Shown here in pieces: positions 21,808 through 34,125 of a stretch of 64,000 bases of DNA. The stretch is from assembly GCA_004335835.1 (NCBI GenBank), contig RWJK01000815.1, forward strand, positions 1 through 64,000. Reading direction: 5' to 3'. Numbering within the stretch: position 1 is the stretch's first letter; every line of letters starts with the position of its first letter. Origin of the DNA: Scenedesmus sp. ARA3 (taxonomy: Eukaryota; Chlorophyta; Chlorophyceae; Sphaeropleales; Scenedesmaceae). The notes beneath the pieces are model-generated. The model had not been told where the DNA came from. It searched no databases and saw only the letters and a program-made list of their open reading frames with translations. Made by a program: the position numbers and the translations under genes.

Positions 21808-23114
21808 GTTGTGCGAATCAAAACATGGATCAGCTGTGTAATGAATCCAACTACGCTGTGGACGTGGACAAGCTTGTAGCTTGTGGAGTACAGTTGGCAT
21901 ATGCCCCTGAAGCCTGTTCTTGTACCCTCGCATAACTGCCACATTTTGGTTGACCACAGCCAACAGCTGGCCAAAAGAGCACAGGACCCACGCCCGGACC
22001 GAGAAGAGGAAGCCGTTAACGGTACCAGGTTCAACACACAAACAGCCCAACCTGAATTACCACAGTTGCTCCAGATTTTCGTGTTACCAACCCATCATCG
22101 TACCACCTTGGCTTGGTATCAAGCTGGGGCCTGCGCCAGGCAGCAGTGTCAATTGGCTGCAGCTGAGCACACTGCAGGACCAAACATGTATCCAAAGCTG
22201 CAGGTCAGCGCAGCATCTGCACAACTGCTCAGCAGAGCGCCAAAATATATGGCCGGCATGCGAACCAGCTTGAAAACCAACAACTCGACAGTTAACAAGA
22301 TACTTCGAGTCCAGCTCACCGCAGCCGAGCCGCCCCACAGCCATGACATCCTCAACATTAAGACAGTGTTGCTCATTGTAAAATGCAACCTGTACACCAC
22401 CACACCTGCACACCACCATGTATTCCTGCCAGCAATCCACCAGTGGCGGATGTTGCTTGCCCAGCTGGCTGCAGCACGCCACGCTGGTTGGGCGGCCATT
22501 TTGGCATGCCAGGGTTGAACCCTGCACCACCCGCATGCAACTGAGGTGCACTGCTCCAAAACCATACGATTGTTCCTTTCTGACACATCTGAAGTGGTGA
22601 TGTATGCATGCATGAGCGGCAACAGTGGCCTGCCGCAATGATACACAAAGAGCTTCACCCATCTGCCTCTCCTGTAGCTTGCTGTGGTGCATGTCATACA
22701 TGCAGTGCTCGCTGCTCGTTCCGACACCTCTCCGACACCCACATGTTCTGCGGTGCAACACAATAGCCAATTCACACCACCACGTGCTTTCATCAAGAGT
22801 TTGAAGCACAGCAGCCCACGATGCAAATGCACATGCATGCACAATTAATGTACAGGGTCATGCAGTGCACATGACAATCGTCCTGAGAGCAGCAAGTCAG
22901 CCAAACCTATAATTACGATCGAAAGAAAGGCATGAATTGGCAGATACCGCTCCCTTCCTACGCGATACAATGCTTGGTTATGGTACACATACTATGCAAG
23001 CTTGCTTGCTTTGCGCAGTTGCTGCCGACCAGTAGAAACAATAGGACACCACTTGCAACCCAAACTCGACATCACTGTTTTAACCAAATTGTGTCTCATA
23101 CCTTGCCTTGAGCA
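21808..23114. other. Intergenic region upstream of RNase T2
   Basis: About 1.3 kb between two minus-strand genes, holding the RNase T2 promoter and the 3' UTR of the membrane-protein gene. Frames at 22084-22844 (-) and 21883-22518 (+) are long but overlap each other on opposite strands and show no domain. I see no gene. Confidence 0.45.
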
Positions 23115-25178
23115 TCACTCATTGTCGCTGCGCTGCCACTTCTGCTTGTGCTGCAGCTTGCTCACCCACGCGCTGCCCACATGCACCAGCTGCACCACCG
23201 CGCCAATGCTGGAAAAGTAACACTCCCAGAACAGCCACGTCATCATCAGCAGCGCAGACAGCGCGCCCTGGTCTAGCGTCTCCAGCTGCATCTGCAAGTT
23301 GTCAGTGCCTCCTTTCATGATCAGCAGCACGCCCAGCAGCGTGCTGGCCAGCGCAAACCCCACGTAGCATTTGTTGGCGCGGTTGTCATACGTTATCAGC
23401 TGCTCCTGCAGCTGCCAGTATGCCCTGCGCTGGTGCTGACTCTGCAGGAAAGGGATAGGCAAAGCACAAGCAGATCCGATCGGGTGGGACAGGGCCAAGG
23501 CCAAACAAGACACCGTGCATTGAACACACCTTGGAGATTGCGTGACGGGTGCGCCCCCCGTCTGCAGCAGCTGACGTGCACATGCTGCCAAGCCAGGAGC
23601 AGGCAGCCAGCCCTCTGCTCATCTTGTTAGACATGTGTTAACAGGTGTGTCTTCAGGTCACCACACATTTTTTCCTGAAACCCAACCCTGTGCCCCCAGT
23701 CAGGCTGCGCAGCCCTCACCTTGAGCTGCTCCAGCTGCTGCAGCTGCTCCGGCTCAGCACTGCGTGCCGCCAGCGCGCGCCAGCCAGTGGCCACACTCAT
23801 CACGCCACACTTGGTGGTGTAGTACACCAGCAGCAGCAGCCACACAAACGTCAGGTTGTCTGTGGCAGCGCCGTCCTGTGTGACTGCTCGGATGAGGTGG
23901 TTGTAGGCGGCGGAGCCTCCCAGGGGTGTGACCAGGCCTGCTCCCAGGCTGAGCCAAACTGAGGCAGCCAGCAGGTCAACCTTGGCCTGAGCCAGTGAGC
24001 TGTCGAGCCTGGCAGCACAACGGGTGTGGGCACAAGGTGATCAGGACAAGGAAGTAAATTGTTAGCCAGTACGTTGAGAGTGGGAAAGAAGGTAGGGAGC
24101 AGCTGAGCTGAGCAGTGGTGACCAGGGCAGAGGTGCTGAAAGGGCAGAGACTCTACACAGGCCAAGATACCGCTGGCTGGCCAGGCTTGCAGGATATGTT
24201 ACATGCAGGTGGCTCCGAGGCGTGGTATGAGCTGCTGCGTAACGAGCTGCGGCACACGAGCTACTTGCAGCAGCTGTGCGCGCCTGCACTCACTTGTGCT
24301 GCAGGTACTGCGCCACTGATGTAAAGCCCATCAGGTCCAGCAGCATGGGGTCGTAGTCAACAGCAGATTCGTCCTCATACAGGCTGCCAGGCTGCTCCTG
24401 GACGTCCCTGCTGCTGTTGCTGCTGCTGCTGACGGCATGAGACTGAGCAACAGGCTGCCTCTGCGTGTTAGGGTGATGCTGCCCTCGGTATGCTGCATTA
24501 CTGCTGCTGGTGCTGCTGCTGGCGCTGCTTTGAAGGTGTGAAAACGTCGTTATATCATCACCGTCTAGCGAGTCGGTGCTGCTTACGCTGCTGAGCTGCA
24601 GCAGCTGCTTCAGCAGCTGTGTCTGGGACTGGGCACTGCTGTTGGTCTGCCTGATGGCAACAGCGGCATCTGCTGCAGAGCTTCCAGCTGCAGCTGCTGC
24701 AGGTCCAGTTGATGTAGATGCAGGTACATGTGGCACTGCAGTTGCTGGCTTGCTGGGTTCCTGCAACAACAACGACAAGGTCTGGCTGTGAAAAGCTGGG
24801 TGCCAGCTCAGCAAACAATGCACTTGCAGCACACTGTGTCAGCAGCGACAGTATGCATCAGGTCACATTGCCTGCAGCACCAGCTTACCAACACAGGTTG
24901 CTGTCTTGCTGCTGCTGCTTGCCACAGCTCCATACCTGGGGTGTGTGGCCTGCAAGGCACTGTGTCGCCAGGCTACGTCTTGCTGCTGCTTTGCACAACA
25001 TTTGCCTGGCCAGACCGATGTTACAGTGTACGTACGTGTCTTTCACGCGTCCTGCTGAGATGCGCGCTGCTGGTTTCATCCTCTGCATGCTGTTGTCATC
25101 TGTGGCACTAAAGCCACGACACTGCACACTCAGCCAACGCAGTTGCTTTGAGCGTTGGCACGTCCAAACGGGAAGCAT
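23115..25178 (-). CDS. Multi-pass membrane protein, function unknown
   Basis: Four exons (24936-25178, 24294-24760, 23720-24008, 23115-23441) join in frame to about 441 residues. I do not recognise the family. The first ~75 residues are Arg/Ala/Cys-rich and could be an organelle presequence. Exon 2 is Ser/Gln/Ala-rich and ends with YDPMLLDLMGFTSVAQYLQH, a conserved-looking acidic-hydrophobic motif. Exons 3 and 4 hold at least four hydrophobic spans: LLAASVWLSLGAGLVTPLGG, LTFVWLLLLVYYTTKCGVM, YVGFALASTLLGVLLIM and LSALLMMTWLFWECYFSSIG. Charged loops such as WRALAARSAEPEQLQQLEQL lie between them, and the end is a basic tail. The architecture suggests a plastid or mitochondrial membrane protein. 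The start is the least certain part; more 5' exons may lie between 25179 and 26270. Internal phases (0, 2, 0) are consistent. Confidence 0.6.
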
Positions 25179-26270
25179 ATACCTTTAGTAATACGTGATA
25201 CGTGCACGAGCTAGCCGGTGCGATAAACGCTTGCACAATGCAGCCACGGGATAATCGTGCTTTGCTAAAGCGCCGTGCCAAAGTGTGTAGCTATGCTTAG
25301 AAGTTGCAGGAAACAACCATAAGTCTGCTGCGGGCAGTGACGTTTGATGCATCATGCCGACATGACGCGCATGCCCACTCACATTCTTCATCCTGCGTCG
25401 GTCACTGCAACGTAAACTAGAATAATATTGTTTGTCAATCTCACGCACTAACACTTGACACCTCCCATACAGGAGTGACGCAACTTGCACAAACATATCA
25501 ACAGCTGTATCTCGAGGGCCCTGTGTAAAGAGTTGCAGGCTGGCAGCAGACACCAACATGCTGTCGGACGGGAAAACAATTTAACACATATCAATGAGAG
25601 CCACACGTGCAGGCCTGCCCACCAGCATACCTTGGACATTATTGCAGGAGGCAGGTATCCATTCATGCACTGCGCAGCACTGCTGCGGTGGCACCACAGC
25701 TTGGGGGCAAGTTCAGAGCAACACCCGCACGAAGCACACAATTCACAGCTGGTCTGCTTTGTCTCAAGCTGTTGCAATCGCACATCGCCACAAGGCTCTA
25801 CACTAGGCATTCACACACCGGCATACACACGCTCAACATTGCATGCACCCAGCCTGTGTGACGGCATACTTCTGGCACACACGCACAGTGTGTTCAACCC
25901 ATCGCTCAACAGCACCACCATATGTACAGCACACACAGGCTCACTCAGCGCTGGACCAGCCAGCTGACCATCACCGCCAAACATTCAACAGTAACTGCCA
26001 CGAGGTGAACTTGTGCTTTCTATCTATACCACGCGGACTGTGCTGCTGTCACACACCACTCACGCACAAGCTGGCACACAGTACGCCACACTGGCGCAGA
26101 AGCAGCAAGGGAGCAGAGCACAGCGCTGCTTGTCCAGCAGCATGCATTGTAACGCTGCCTGCCCAGCCCTCCTGCATCCTTCAAGCCCCAATCATAAGCT
26201 GCCTGCTGCCTGTGGGGCTGTGAACCCCTGAGACTGCTGGTCCAGCAGCAGCAGCCGCAGCCGCAGCAGC
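25179..26270. other. Intergenic region between two minus-strand genes
   Basis: About 1.1 kb holding the promoter (and possibly missed 5' exons) of the membrane-protein gene and the 3' UTR of the ABCF gene. I see no domain or convincing exon. Confidence 0.4.
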
Positions 26271-29200
26271 TCACTCCTCGTCCTCGTCCAGCTCTGCGTT
26301 GATCTCCTTGACCAGCTCGTTCCTGTAGTCGTCAAAGTCGCCGTTGTAGAAGGTGATCTTGCCGTCATCCACGATCCACACCTGGACAGCAGGCCAGGGC
26401 AATGTTGCGGGGCACCAGGCAGCGGCAAGACGCAGATAGATGTTTGGCTTGGTTCACTACAGCGCCGGTGTGTTAGAGGGATCACTGGCACAGCTGGTGG
26501 TGAGCTACAACGCACAGACTAAAACTGTCATAATACAGATACAGCACGAATGCAGGTGCGGTGCTGCCGCAGCAGCTCCCGATTCCCACGCGGCAACGCT
26601 GAGGCACGTACATGCACACTGCCATTCACCACCACGTTGCAGCGTACGAACATGCTGATAACTAGCAGTCATCAGCTGACAAGCAACGTGTTTGAGCGGC
26701 TGATGCTCAAGCAGTACGCCAGGCCCCAGGCCTCACCTCGCTGCGCTCCTCATCCGCGCACAGCCGTGACAGCAGCTGGCTGTCGTGGCTGATGACCACC
26801 ACGCCGCCCTGGAACTCGTCCAGCGCGTCACACAGCGCGTCGATGGACTGCATGTCCAAGTGGTTGGTGGGCTCGTCCAGCAGCAGGATGTGCGGGTTGC
26901 TCAGGCAGATGGCCGTGAACACCACACGCGCCTTCTGGCCACCTGCGTCAAGCAGCGCATTGTGGGCAACACGTGAGCACATGGCAGGCCACTGAATGCG
27001 CCGACACGCGGCAAGGCACGCTCGTTACACTGCACTGGCAAATGTATCAGCCTCAGCAGCAGCAACACCGTTGCCCGTCCAGCCGTGCCGATTGTCGTCC
27101 CGCCATGCACGCAAGCTGTGAATTCACCACATAGCCCCCAGCCTGACTTGATCCACAACTCGCCTGTCAGCCGCTGCAACAACATACAAACACAAACACA
27201 GCACACCACGCGCAGCTGCAGCATGCTTCAGCACAGCGCCGCCCGCCATCTCCTCCTCACCAGAGAGCTTCACGATGGGTGTGAGGTGGTGGTGCCCGCT
27301 CAGCCCGAAGCGGCCCAGCATGGCGCGCATGCCCTCCGGCTTGAGCCCGGCCTCGGGGAACTTGTTGAGCAGGTACTCCACGGGGTTCTCGTCAAAGGCC
27401 AGTGCATCCACAAAGTGCTGGTTGTAGCGCCCGATGCGCAGCTTGTGGCTGCGGCGCGACTCGCCAGACGTGGGCTCCAGGTCGCCTGAGGGGGAGGGGG
27501 CCGAGGTTGTGTGAGGCGGGCGAATCAGAAATAGTGGGTGAGGAGTGGGGAAGTAATGGTGAGCGGCTGGCTAAGGTGTTAGATGGCTGCTGAACGTCAA
27601 AAGAGCTGCATCTGCAAGCACGCCTTCAGCTGCGGCAGACAACCAAAAGCTGCCACACACATGGCTGACACATCAGAGCTGCAGGAGAGCTCTGACCCAC
27701 CTGACAGCAGGTTCATGAGCGTGGTCTTGCCAGCACCGTTGGGCCCTGCGATAGCGATCCTGCTGCCCATGTCAATGCCGATGTTGATGTTGTTCAGCCC
27801 AAAGTCGTCGCGGCCTGGCAGGCACAACCACAGCAAAGGCAGCGCAGACAGGGCACGCATCAGCATGTCACACAGCAGGCTGATGCGTGTGAGCCTGGGA
27901 ACTAAAGACACCCACCACCTGTGCTCACCTATGATCAAGTTGCAGTGGCCAGACCAGCACTGTGCATCCGCCAGCCCCATCAATTTCCAAAGCAGACAAA
28001 CTCCCCAGATGCAGCTGCCAAAAGCCGACACTGATCAAATGCAGCACAATGCAGCCTCACCACCCCACCGGCCACCGCTTTTGTTGATCACCAACCCAGC
28101 CGTACCCCAAGCAGCCGCTCACCGGGGTACTTGAAGTCTGCGTCGATCAGCTGCATAAGCGGTGGCGGCAGCTCCGTGGGCTCGGGGAAGTGGAAGGCCA
28201 CGCTGTAGTCGCTCCACTTCTGCGGCGCGCTGCTGGCGCTGCTGCCCGCGTCATCGATCGGCTCGCCCGCGCGCCCGCCGCGCTTCTTGGCCTGGCGCTG
28301 CGCCGTGGCCAGGATCTTGTCCTGCGTGGCCTTGGTGTTCTTGCCGCTGCTCTTGGCCGCCTTGAGCTGCTTCTCGTACTTCTCGTACGCCTTGTTCACC
28401 TGCGGCGCGGCGCGGCAAGGGGGCGGCAGGATGTAATGTGATGATAGGTCGGGTTTGATGTACGGCGTGTGCGTGGCAACTCAAAGTTGTAGTGACGTAG
28501 GTGCACACAGCCGAGATCACTTGTCTGCTCCTGGGCATTGTCAAACAAGACAGCAGGCGGCTGGTTGTGCAGGAGCTTCCCCCGCGCGCACCTCTCGCCG
28601 CTTCTGCTCGTACATCTCCTCGAACTGCGCGAAGTTGCCCCTGTAGAAGTGCAGCTTGAGGTCATGCAGGTGGATGATGTCGGTGGTCACGCTGTTGAGG
28701 AAGTCGCGGTCATGGCTCACCACGATCAGCGTCTTCTTCCAACTGCAAGCAATATACGCAAAAGCATGTCGCTTGAGACGTGTTTCGACCGCTGCGACTC
28801 TGTCAACAGCAGCGTAAGCACAGTTGCCAGGCAGCTGTGTGCAGGTGCTGTTGTCGTGATGTCATCCGCGCCACCCGGCGGGGCCCGCACCGCGCGGCCC
28901 TGCGTGTGGTGGCGGCTGGCTGTGGGGTGTGTTGTGCGCACCGCCATGCCGCTGCCTGGGCTACAGAGCCAGTGCAGTGGAGGTTGTGGTGCGGTTTGAA
29001 CAACAAAGGAGTGTAGTGCACTGCACGCCCTCCGTAGCGACCTGCTCTTGAAGTAAATGAATGGGCTTGCAGACACAGCACTGTGTAACCGATGTAACCA
29101 CCAAAGAACTGGCCGCTGCACAACACAACCACTCCTGTTCTTCCCCCCTTACCGCATGAGGTACTCCTCCAGCCACAGCACCGCGCGCAGGTCCAGGTGG

Positions 29201-29598
29201 TTGGTGGGCTCGTCCAGCAGCAGCAGCGTGGGCTGGATGTACAGCGCGCGCGCCAGGCTGATGCGCATGCGCCAGCCGCCGGAGAAGCTGCTGGTGGCGC
29301 GCCGCTGCATGGCCGGGGTGAAGCCCAGGCCGTGCAGGATCTTACTGGCGCGGCTCTCCGCGGTGGACGCGCCCACCTGTGCGCAGCAGCAGCAGGGTGG
29401 GGGACAGAAGGTGTTGACGCATGAGTGAGAAGTACGGGTGAGCTGCTTGGCAAACAACGCAGTTTGTGCCGGACCCATGCTGAAGGAGGCACGTTCTAGT
29501 GGCTGGCAGCATGTAGCGCGATAATGGCAGTACGTGGCATTGTACACACGACAACACAGTGGCTTGGAATTTTGTGTGCTGCACAACATAGTTGAGCC

Positions 29599-29652
<54 letters not shown>

Positions 29653-31297
29653 GGCCGGCCAGCCAGCCAGCCTGTTATGATGTGTGCCGCACCTCCTGCA
29701 TGCGCTCGTAGATCTCGTTGAGCCTGTGTGAGGCCTCGTCCATGTCAAAGCGCGCCTCATGGTGATCGGCCTGCATCTTGTCCTGCAGCTGCTGCTCCTC
29801 AACGCTGCGGCCCAGCAGGGCAGCATGACAGGAGGCAGCAGCAGCAGCATGGTCAGGACATTGCAATGCTGTGCAGAAGGATAATGCATACACAGACGCT
29901 GCATGCCCTGTACTCCTCGCAGGCCCTCTTGCCAACACCGCACAGCATCAGCACTGCAATCCCTCCACCATGGCACCACACTGATCAATTCCCTCCTTGC
30001 CGGCAACAGCACAGCAATGCATCAATCCCTTCAACACGCCAGGCCCCCACCGGCGCCTCACCGCAGCTCCATCAGCTCCACATCAGCCGCCACCACTGCC
30101 GCCAGCGCTGTCTGGTCGTCCATGCCCACCACCTCCTGCTCCACCAGCAGCACGTCAATGTTATCAGGCACTGGGATCTGCCGCCGCGCCATGAGCTTGA
30201 GCAGCGTGGACTTGCCCTTGCCGTTGGGCCCGGCCAGGCCGTAGCGGCGGCCTGCTGCGATGGTGAGGCTGGTGTTCTCCAGCAGCACCTTGCCCTTGGC
30301 GCGGATGGTCAGGTTGTGCACCTGCGGGGCGGGGAGGCATGTGAGCACAGTGGAGTGATAGATGTATGTGACAAGATGCGTGTAACTGCGGTGATGCGAC
30401 ATGCAGTTGGTTTGCCAGGTGGGAGGGCACATGTGATTGCATGTTGAAAGTAGACAGCAGGTTTGTGCGGACAGCTGCATGTGGTGCTCACCCGCTGCTC
30501 ATCCCGCTCATCCCGCTAGCTGGCTGCATGTGTAGTGCGTGCAATCCTACGCACTGTGCGTGGTGCAGACATTGCTATCATGGAAGTGCTTGCACCACAG
30601 CCAGCTGCAAGTGAGGCGCCACAAAAGCAGTGTGGTGGTCCAGATGGAACCACTCCCTGCGCGCGCACCTTGACATCGCTTGCCGTTGCTGCTGGCTCGT
30701 CACCACCCATGCCCTCAAAGGCAACATCAAACACGTTCTCATCGTCGCGCATCGCCTCAGCCTTCATCCTGCAAGAAAGTACAGGAAAATACATCACAGT
30801 GTCAGCACTGCGACGCTTGACTGGCACAGGTGCATGCATATGCATGCATGTACGTCCGGCCACACCAAGCCGCTGCTGCAGCATGCACCAGCACGCTGCT
30901 CAACACAGCAGCGCCAACGCCGCAGCAGCCCACCACAGCCTGGAATACCACTTGCAGTGTCACAGCAGCCCTCTGCTGTCACAGCTGCTGCTGCCGCTGC
31001 TGCCGCTGCCACTGCAACTGGAGTGCGCCCCGCTGGCATCTCCAGGATCTATCCAGCAGCGCGCTGCTGCCTGCTGTCACCTGAGCGCCTTCTCCATGGC
31101 TTGCCGCTCCTTGTCAGCCAGCTTCTTCGCCTCACGGTCAGTGGCCTGCACACCCAGCCAAGTTCACAGCAGCCAGATAGTTGCATGAGCTGGTCTGGTG
31201 GCGAGCACACAAAGGAGACCACAACGCGCAGCCATGGACTACATACGACTGCTGACACAGCACGCCAGCAGGCACGCTATTACAGCTGCGACTCAGC

Positions 31298-31338
<41 letters not shown>

Positions 31339-32228
31339 GTGTGGTCAACCACGCACCTGCACCATGAGGGGCCCCTTGTCAATCTCCCTCTTCTCAGTCT
31401 CCTCCTCCTCCTCTTCACTGGGCGGCAGGTCCAGCCCAGCCAGGTAGTCGTCCGAGGGCGCTGCTGCTGCTTTCTTGGCTGGCTTCTTCAGCTGCGGCGG
31501 CGGCCTGCTGGTGACTGCCGGCTGCGGCTTGCCGCTGCTGCCGCCTGCTGTCTTGCTGCTGCTGCTGGAGTGGCTCTTCTTTGCATCGCTGCTGCTGTGT
31601 TTGAGCTCCTTTTTAGGGTCCTTGTCTTTGTGCTCCTTGTGCTCCTTCTTGTCCTTCTTGTCGCCATCCTTGTCCTGCAAGCATGTTGAAAGCATTGGGC
31701 GCGGTACAGCAGCAGCTGACTCGCCAGGCTTGCAGAGCGCGCTGGCCGCGGTAGTGCAACTGCCAGTGCCACCACGCCGGCAGGCACGCTACATGACAGG
31801 ATTGTGCATGCAACACAGTAGCTGCCGCTGCTGCATGCAACGGCAGGCAGTCACTTTAAGCCACTGTAAGATGCACGGCAGGGTAACACTTGATGGGTGC
31901 TACACAGCACCCAGCCAAGATCCGCATGGGTGTCACACAGCCAGCACGGCACAGCACTGCTCTGCAGCATCCAAGGCTGAAGCATTGCTGCTGCTGACCT
32001 TTTTATCCTTCTTGTCCTTGCTATCCTTCTCTTTCTTTTCCTTTTTCTCGCTGGGGTCCTTGTCCTGCAGATGCAGCAGCTCACAACAGTTCAGCCAGGC
32101 TGTCCCTTTGGCAGCACAGGCGGTGCATGGCATCAGATGCATCCCTCTTGAGGCCCAGCCCTGCTACCCCCTCACACCTTCTTCTCCTTTTTCTCCTTCT
32201 TTTCCTTCTTTACTTCGTCCCCGGCCAT
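26271..32228 (-). CDS. ABCF: ABCF ATPase (GCN20 / plant ABCF4-type)
   Basis: Fourteen exons, all phase-consistent, give 759 residues: 32178-32228, 31999-32064, 31357-31674, 31081-31145, 30669-30768, 30062-30321, 29693-29804, 29153-29376, 28592-28742, 28123-28399, 27701-27814, 27261-27485, 26737-26942, 26271-26381. ABCF proteins are soluble twin-ATPase translation factors; the GCN20/ABCF1 branch binds ribosomes and links to eIF2-alpha kinase signalling. Residues 1-90 are Lys/Glu/Asp repeats, as in eukaryotic ABCF1/4; an acidic block ([11 protein letters not shown]) follows. ABC1 has Walker [10 protein letters not shown] (about 231), signature FSGGWRMR and Walker [16 protein letters not shown]2 has Walker [10 protein letters not shown] (about 565), signature LSGGQKAR and [11 protein letters not shown]. 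The linker contains [10 protein letters not shown]. No transmembrane segments. It ends in ELDEDEE. The gene shares a 455-bp divergent promoter with the DEAD-box helicase gene. Confidence 0.96.
29597..29671. repeat. (AGCC)n tetranucleotide repeat
   Basis: About 75 bp of AGCC units, interrupted once by CCGGCCGG, in the ABCF intron 29377-29692, just downstream of the donor of the exon ending at 29693. Confidence 0.9.
30831..30848. repeat. 18-bp perfect palindrome
   Basis: TGCATGCATATGCATGCA is self-complementary over its full length; it lies in an ABCF intron (30769-31080). Confidence 0.8.
31301..31334. repeat. (GCT)n microsatellite in an ABCF intron
   Basis: About eleven uninterrupted GCT triplets, in the intron between the ABCF exons ending at 31357 and starting at 31145. 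Confidence 0.9.
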
Positions 32229-32683
32229 TGCAACCAGCTGCTAAGAATTGAACAGATGTAGAGCCGTCACACAGCAGAGTTCCAGCCGTTGCACTCGGCG
32301 GATGCAAGCGCTTTTGTTATGCAGACAATTGATCGTTGCAGATGTGAGACACTGGTGGTGCTGGTGTGTGAAGTTGTCCTCTACAAATGCGAACGGACTC
32401 TGGCATAACATTGTTCTGCGACTTTTTACGAAGCGCAACGCTAATTGCTTCAGTAAGCACCCCAGTGAAGCAAATTAATCGATTATCCGCAGGTGCTCAG
32501 CTTGTTGTCGAGACACTACGAGCCCCATGCAAACACTTTGAGCAGCTGGGCTTGCTTTGCTGCTTGTGCATACTCTTCATACTTACCTTTAGGCTGTAGC
32601 ATTTATTTACAGCACCCCAGCCTTAAGCACAGCCACCGCGGGCTTGGTGTGAACACATCAGCACACCGGCAGCTGCCACCTCC
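32229..32683. promoter_or_regulatory. Divergent promoter region, ABCF / DEAD-box helicase
   Basis: The two start codons face away across 455 bp, so this region must hold both promoters and both 5' UTRs. It is visibly poorer in CAG/CTG than the flanking exons. No specific site can be named. Confidence 0.5.
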
Positions 32684-34094
32684 ATGCTTGCACAGAGGTG
32701 CCTCCATGCCGTATGGCATGGCGGCAGCCTGCATACCGCACCAAAACACATGGTTAGGCTGGCTCGCATGGCGTGCAGGCCTACAGTAGACAGGCTGCTG
32801 CTGCAGCAGCATCTGCAGCCAGCGCCGCGGCTGGGTGTTGCGTGCTCAGCCGGCCTGCAGATTGGCAAGCCATACACAGCGCCTGCCGACAGGCCAGTCA
32901 GCTTTGAGGAAATGGGTCTTATTCCTACACTGATGGATGCGCTGCGGGCAGCTGGCTTTAGCAAGCCGACAGAGATTCAGGTGCGCCCAAGTGTCAGGCA
33001 GCAACTGTGCCAGCACATGTAGCCAGTCACCGCGTCGAGCACTCAGCCCACAGCAGCACCGGCATCTACTCGACGCTTTGCTGATGGTGTTGCAGCTGTG
33101 GCTAAACTGCCAGGCAGTGCACGGCATGCTTGTGCGGTGGCCTGCACATTGCTGTGCAGCGCTGCCGCCCTGTAGCTCTGGTGTGGCATGTCTTCTGGAT
33201 TTGTAGATTGACCACCTGCTGAAATGCTCACACTTAACTTTAACCAAATGCATTGCATGCTCTGCTGCACTTACTGCTGCAGAGCATGTCGGTGCCAGCC
33301 ATCCTGTCAGGTGGCGACTTCCTGCTGTGCTCTCAGACTGGGTCAGGCAAGACCATGGCCTACCTTCTGCCAGTGGTGCACATGCTCAAGCAGCGGGAGC
33401 AGGAGGAGGGCTACATGCGGCGTGCAAAGCGGCCGAAGATTGTGGTGCTGGGGCCCACAAAGGAGCTCACAGAACAGGTCAGGAGGCTGTCAGAGCCAAT
33501 AGCTGACATGCAGCAGCTTGTGTCGTCAGCAGAGCACAGATTGCAGCAAGTGCATGCAGGGCACACAGCTCTGTGTGTGAGCCAGCCAGAACAGCAGCAT
33601 GCATGAAGGCATTTTGGTGAGGACGATGTGCTTTGGCCAATGTACTGACCTACGTGTTGCTGTGTGTGTTGCAGATAGCATCTGTTGCCAAGTCGCTGTG
33701 CCACCATGCAAAGTTCAGGGCCGTCTGCTGCAATGCTAACACAGGGTAAGGTTTGCAGGGCAGGCTGCCGCACACCTCACCACCTCAGCGGCAGTTGCAT
33801 TGCCAGCCACTGCACTCCGGTCAACACAGGCCAGTCTTAGCTGACTCAGCAGCGCCAGCGCAGCACCAGCCAAGCTGAGCCGCGCCAGCACGCAGTGCGG
33901 AGAGCTGTCCCTGCTTCTGGGAGCACTGTGTGACTAGTGCTGTGTGTGCTGTCTGCCACTGCCTGCCGCAGGCTGTCGCAGCAGGCGCAGAAGATGGCTG
34001 GGCCTGTGGACATGGTGGTGGCCACACCGCAGCGCCTGCTGCAGCACCAAGCAGCAGGCAATGTGGCGCTGGGAGACGTGCAGTGGTGAGCTGC

Positions 34095-34125
<31 letters not shown>

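Noticed and set aside
22084..22844. Two overlapping long minus-strand frames upstream of RNase T2
   Set aside because: Cys/His/Trp-rich with no domain, and they overlap each other in different frames; typical of stop-poor intergenic DNA.
28803..29492. 229-codon minus-strand frame across ABCF exon 8
   Set aside because: Same strand as ABCF but the wrong frame; the correct frame here holds DEPTNHLD and joins in phase at both ends.
29878..29940. Possible extra ABCF exon reading ACEEYRAC
   Set aside because: Joining 30062 directly to 29804 already gives an in-frame, family-like sequence ([14 protein letters not shown]); the candidate has a poor acceptor and donor.
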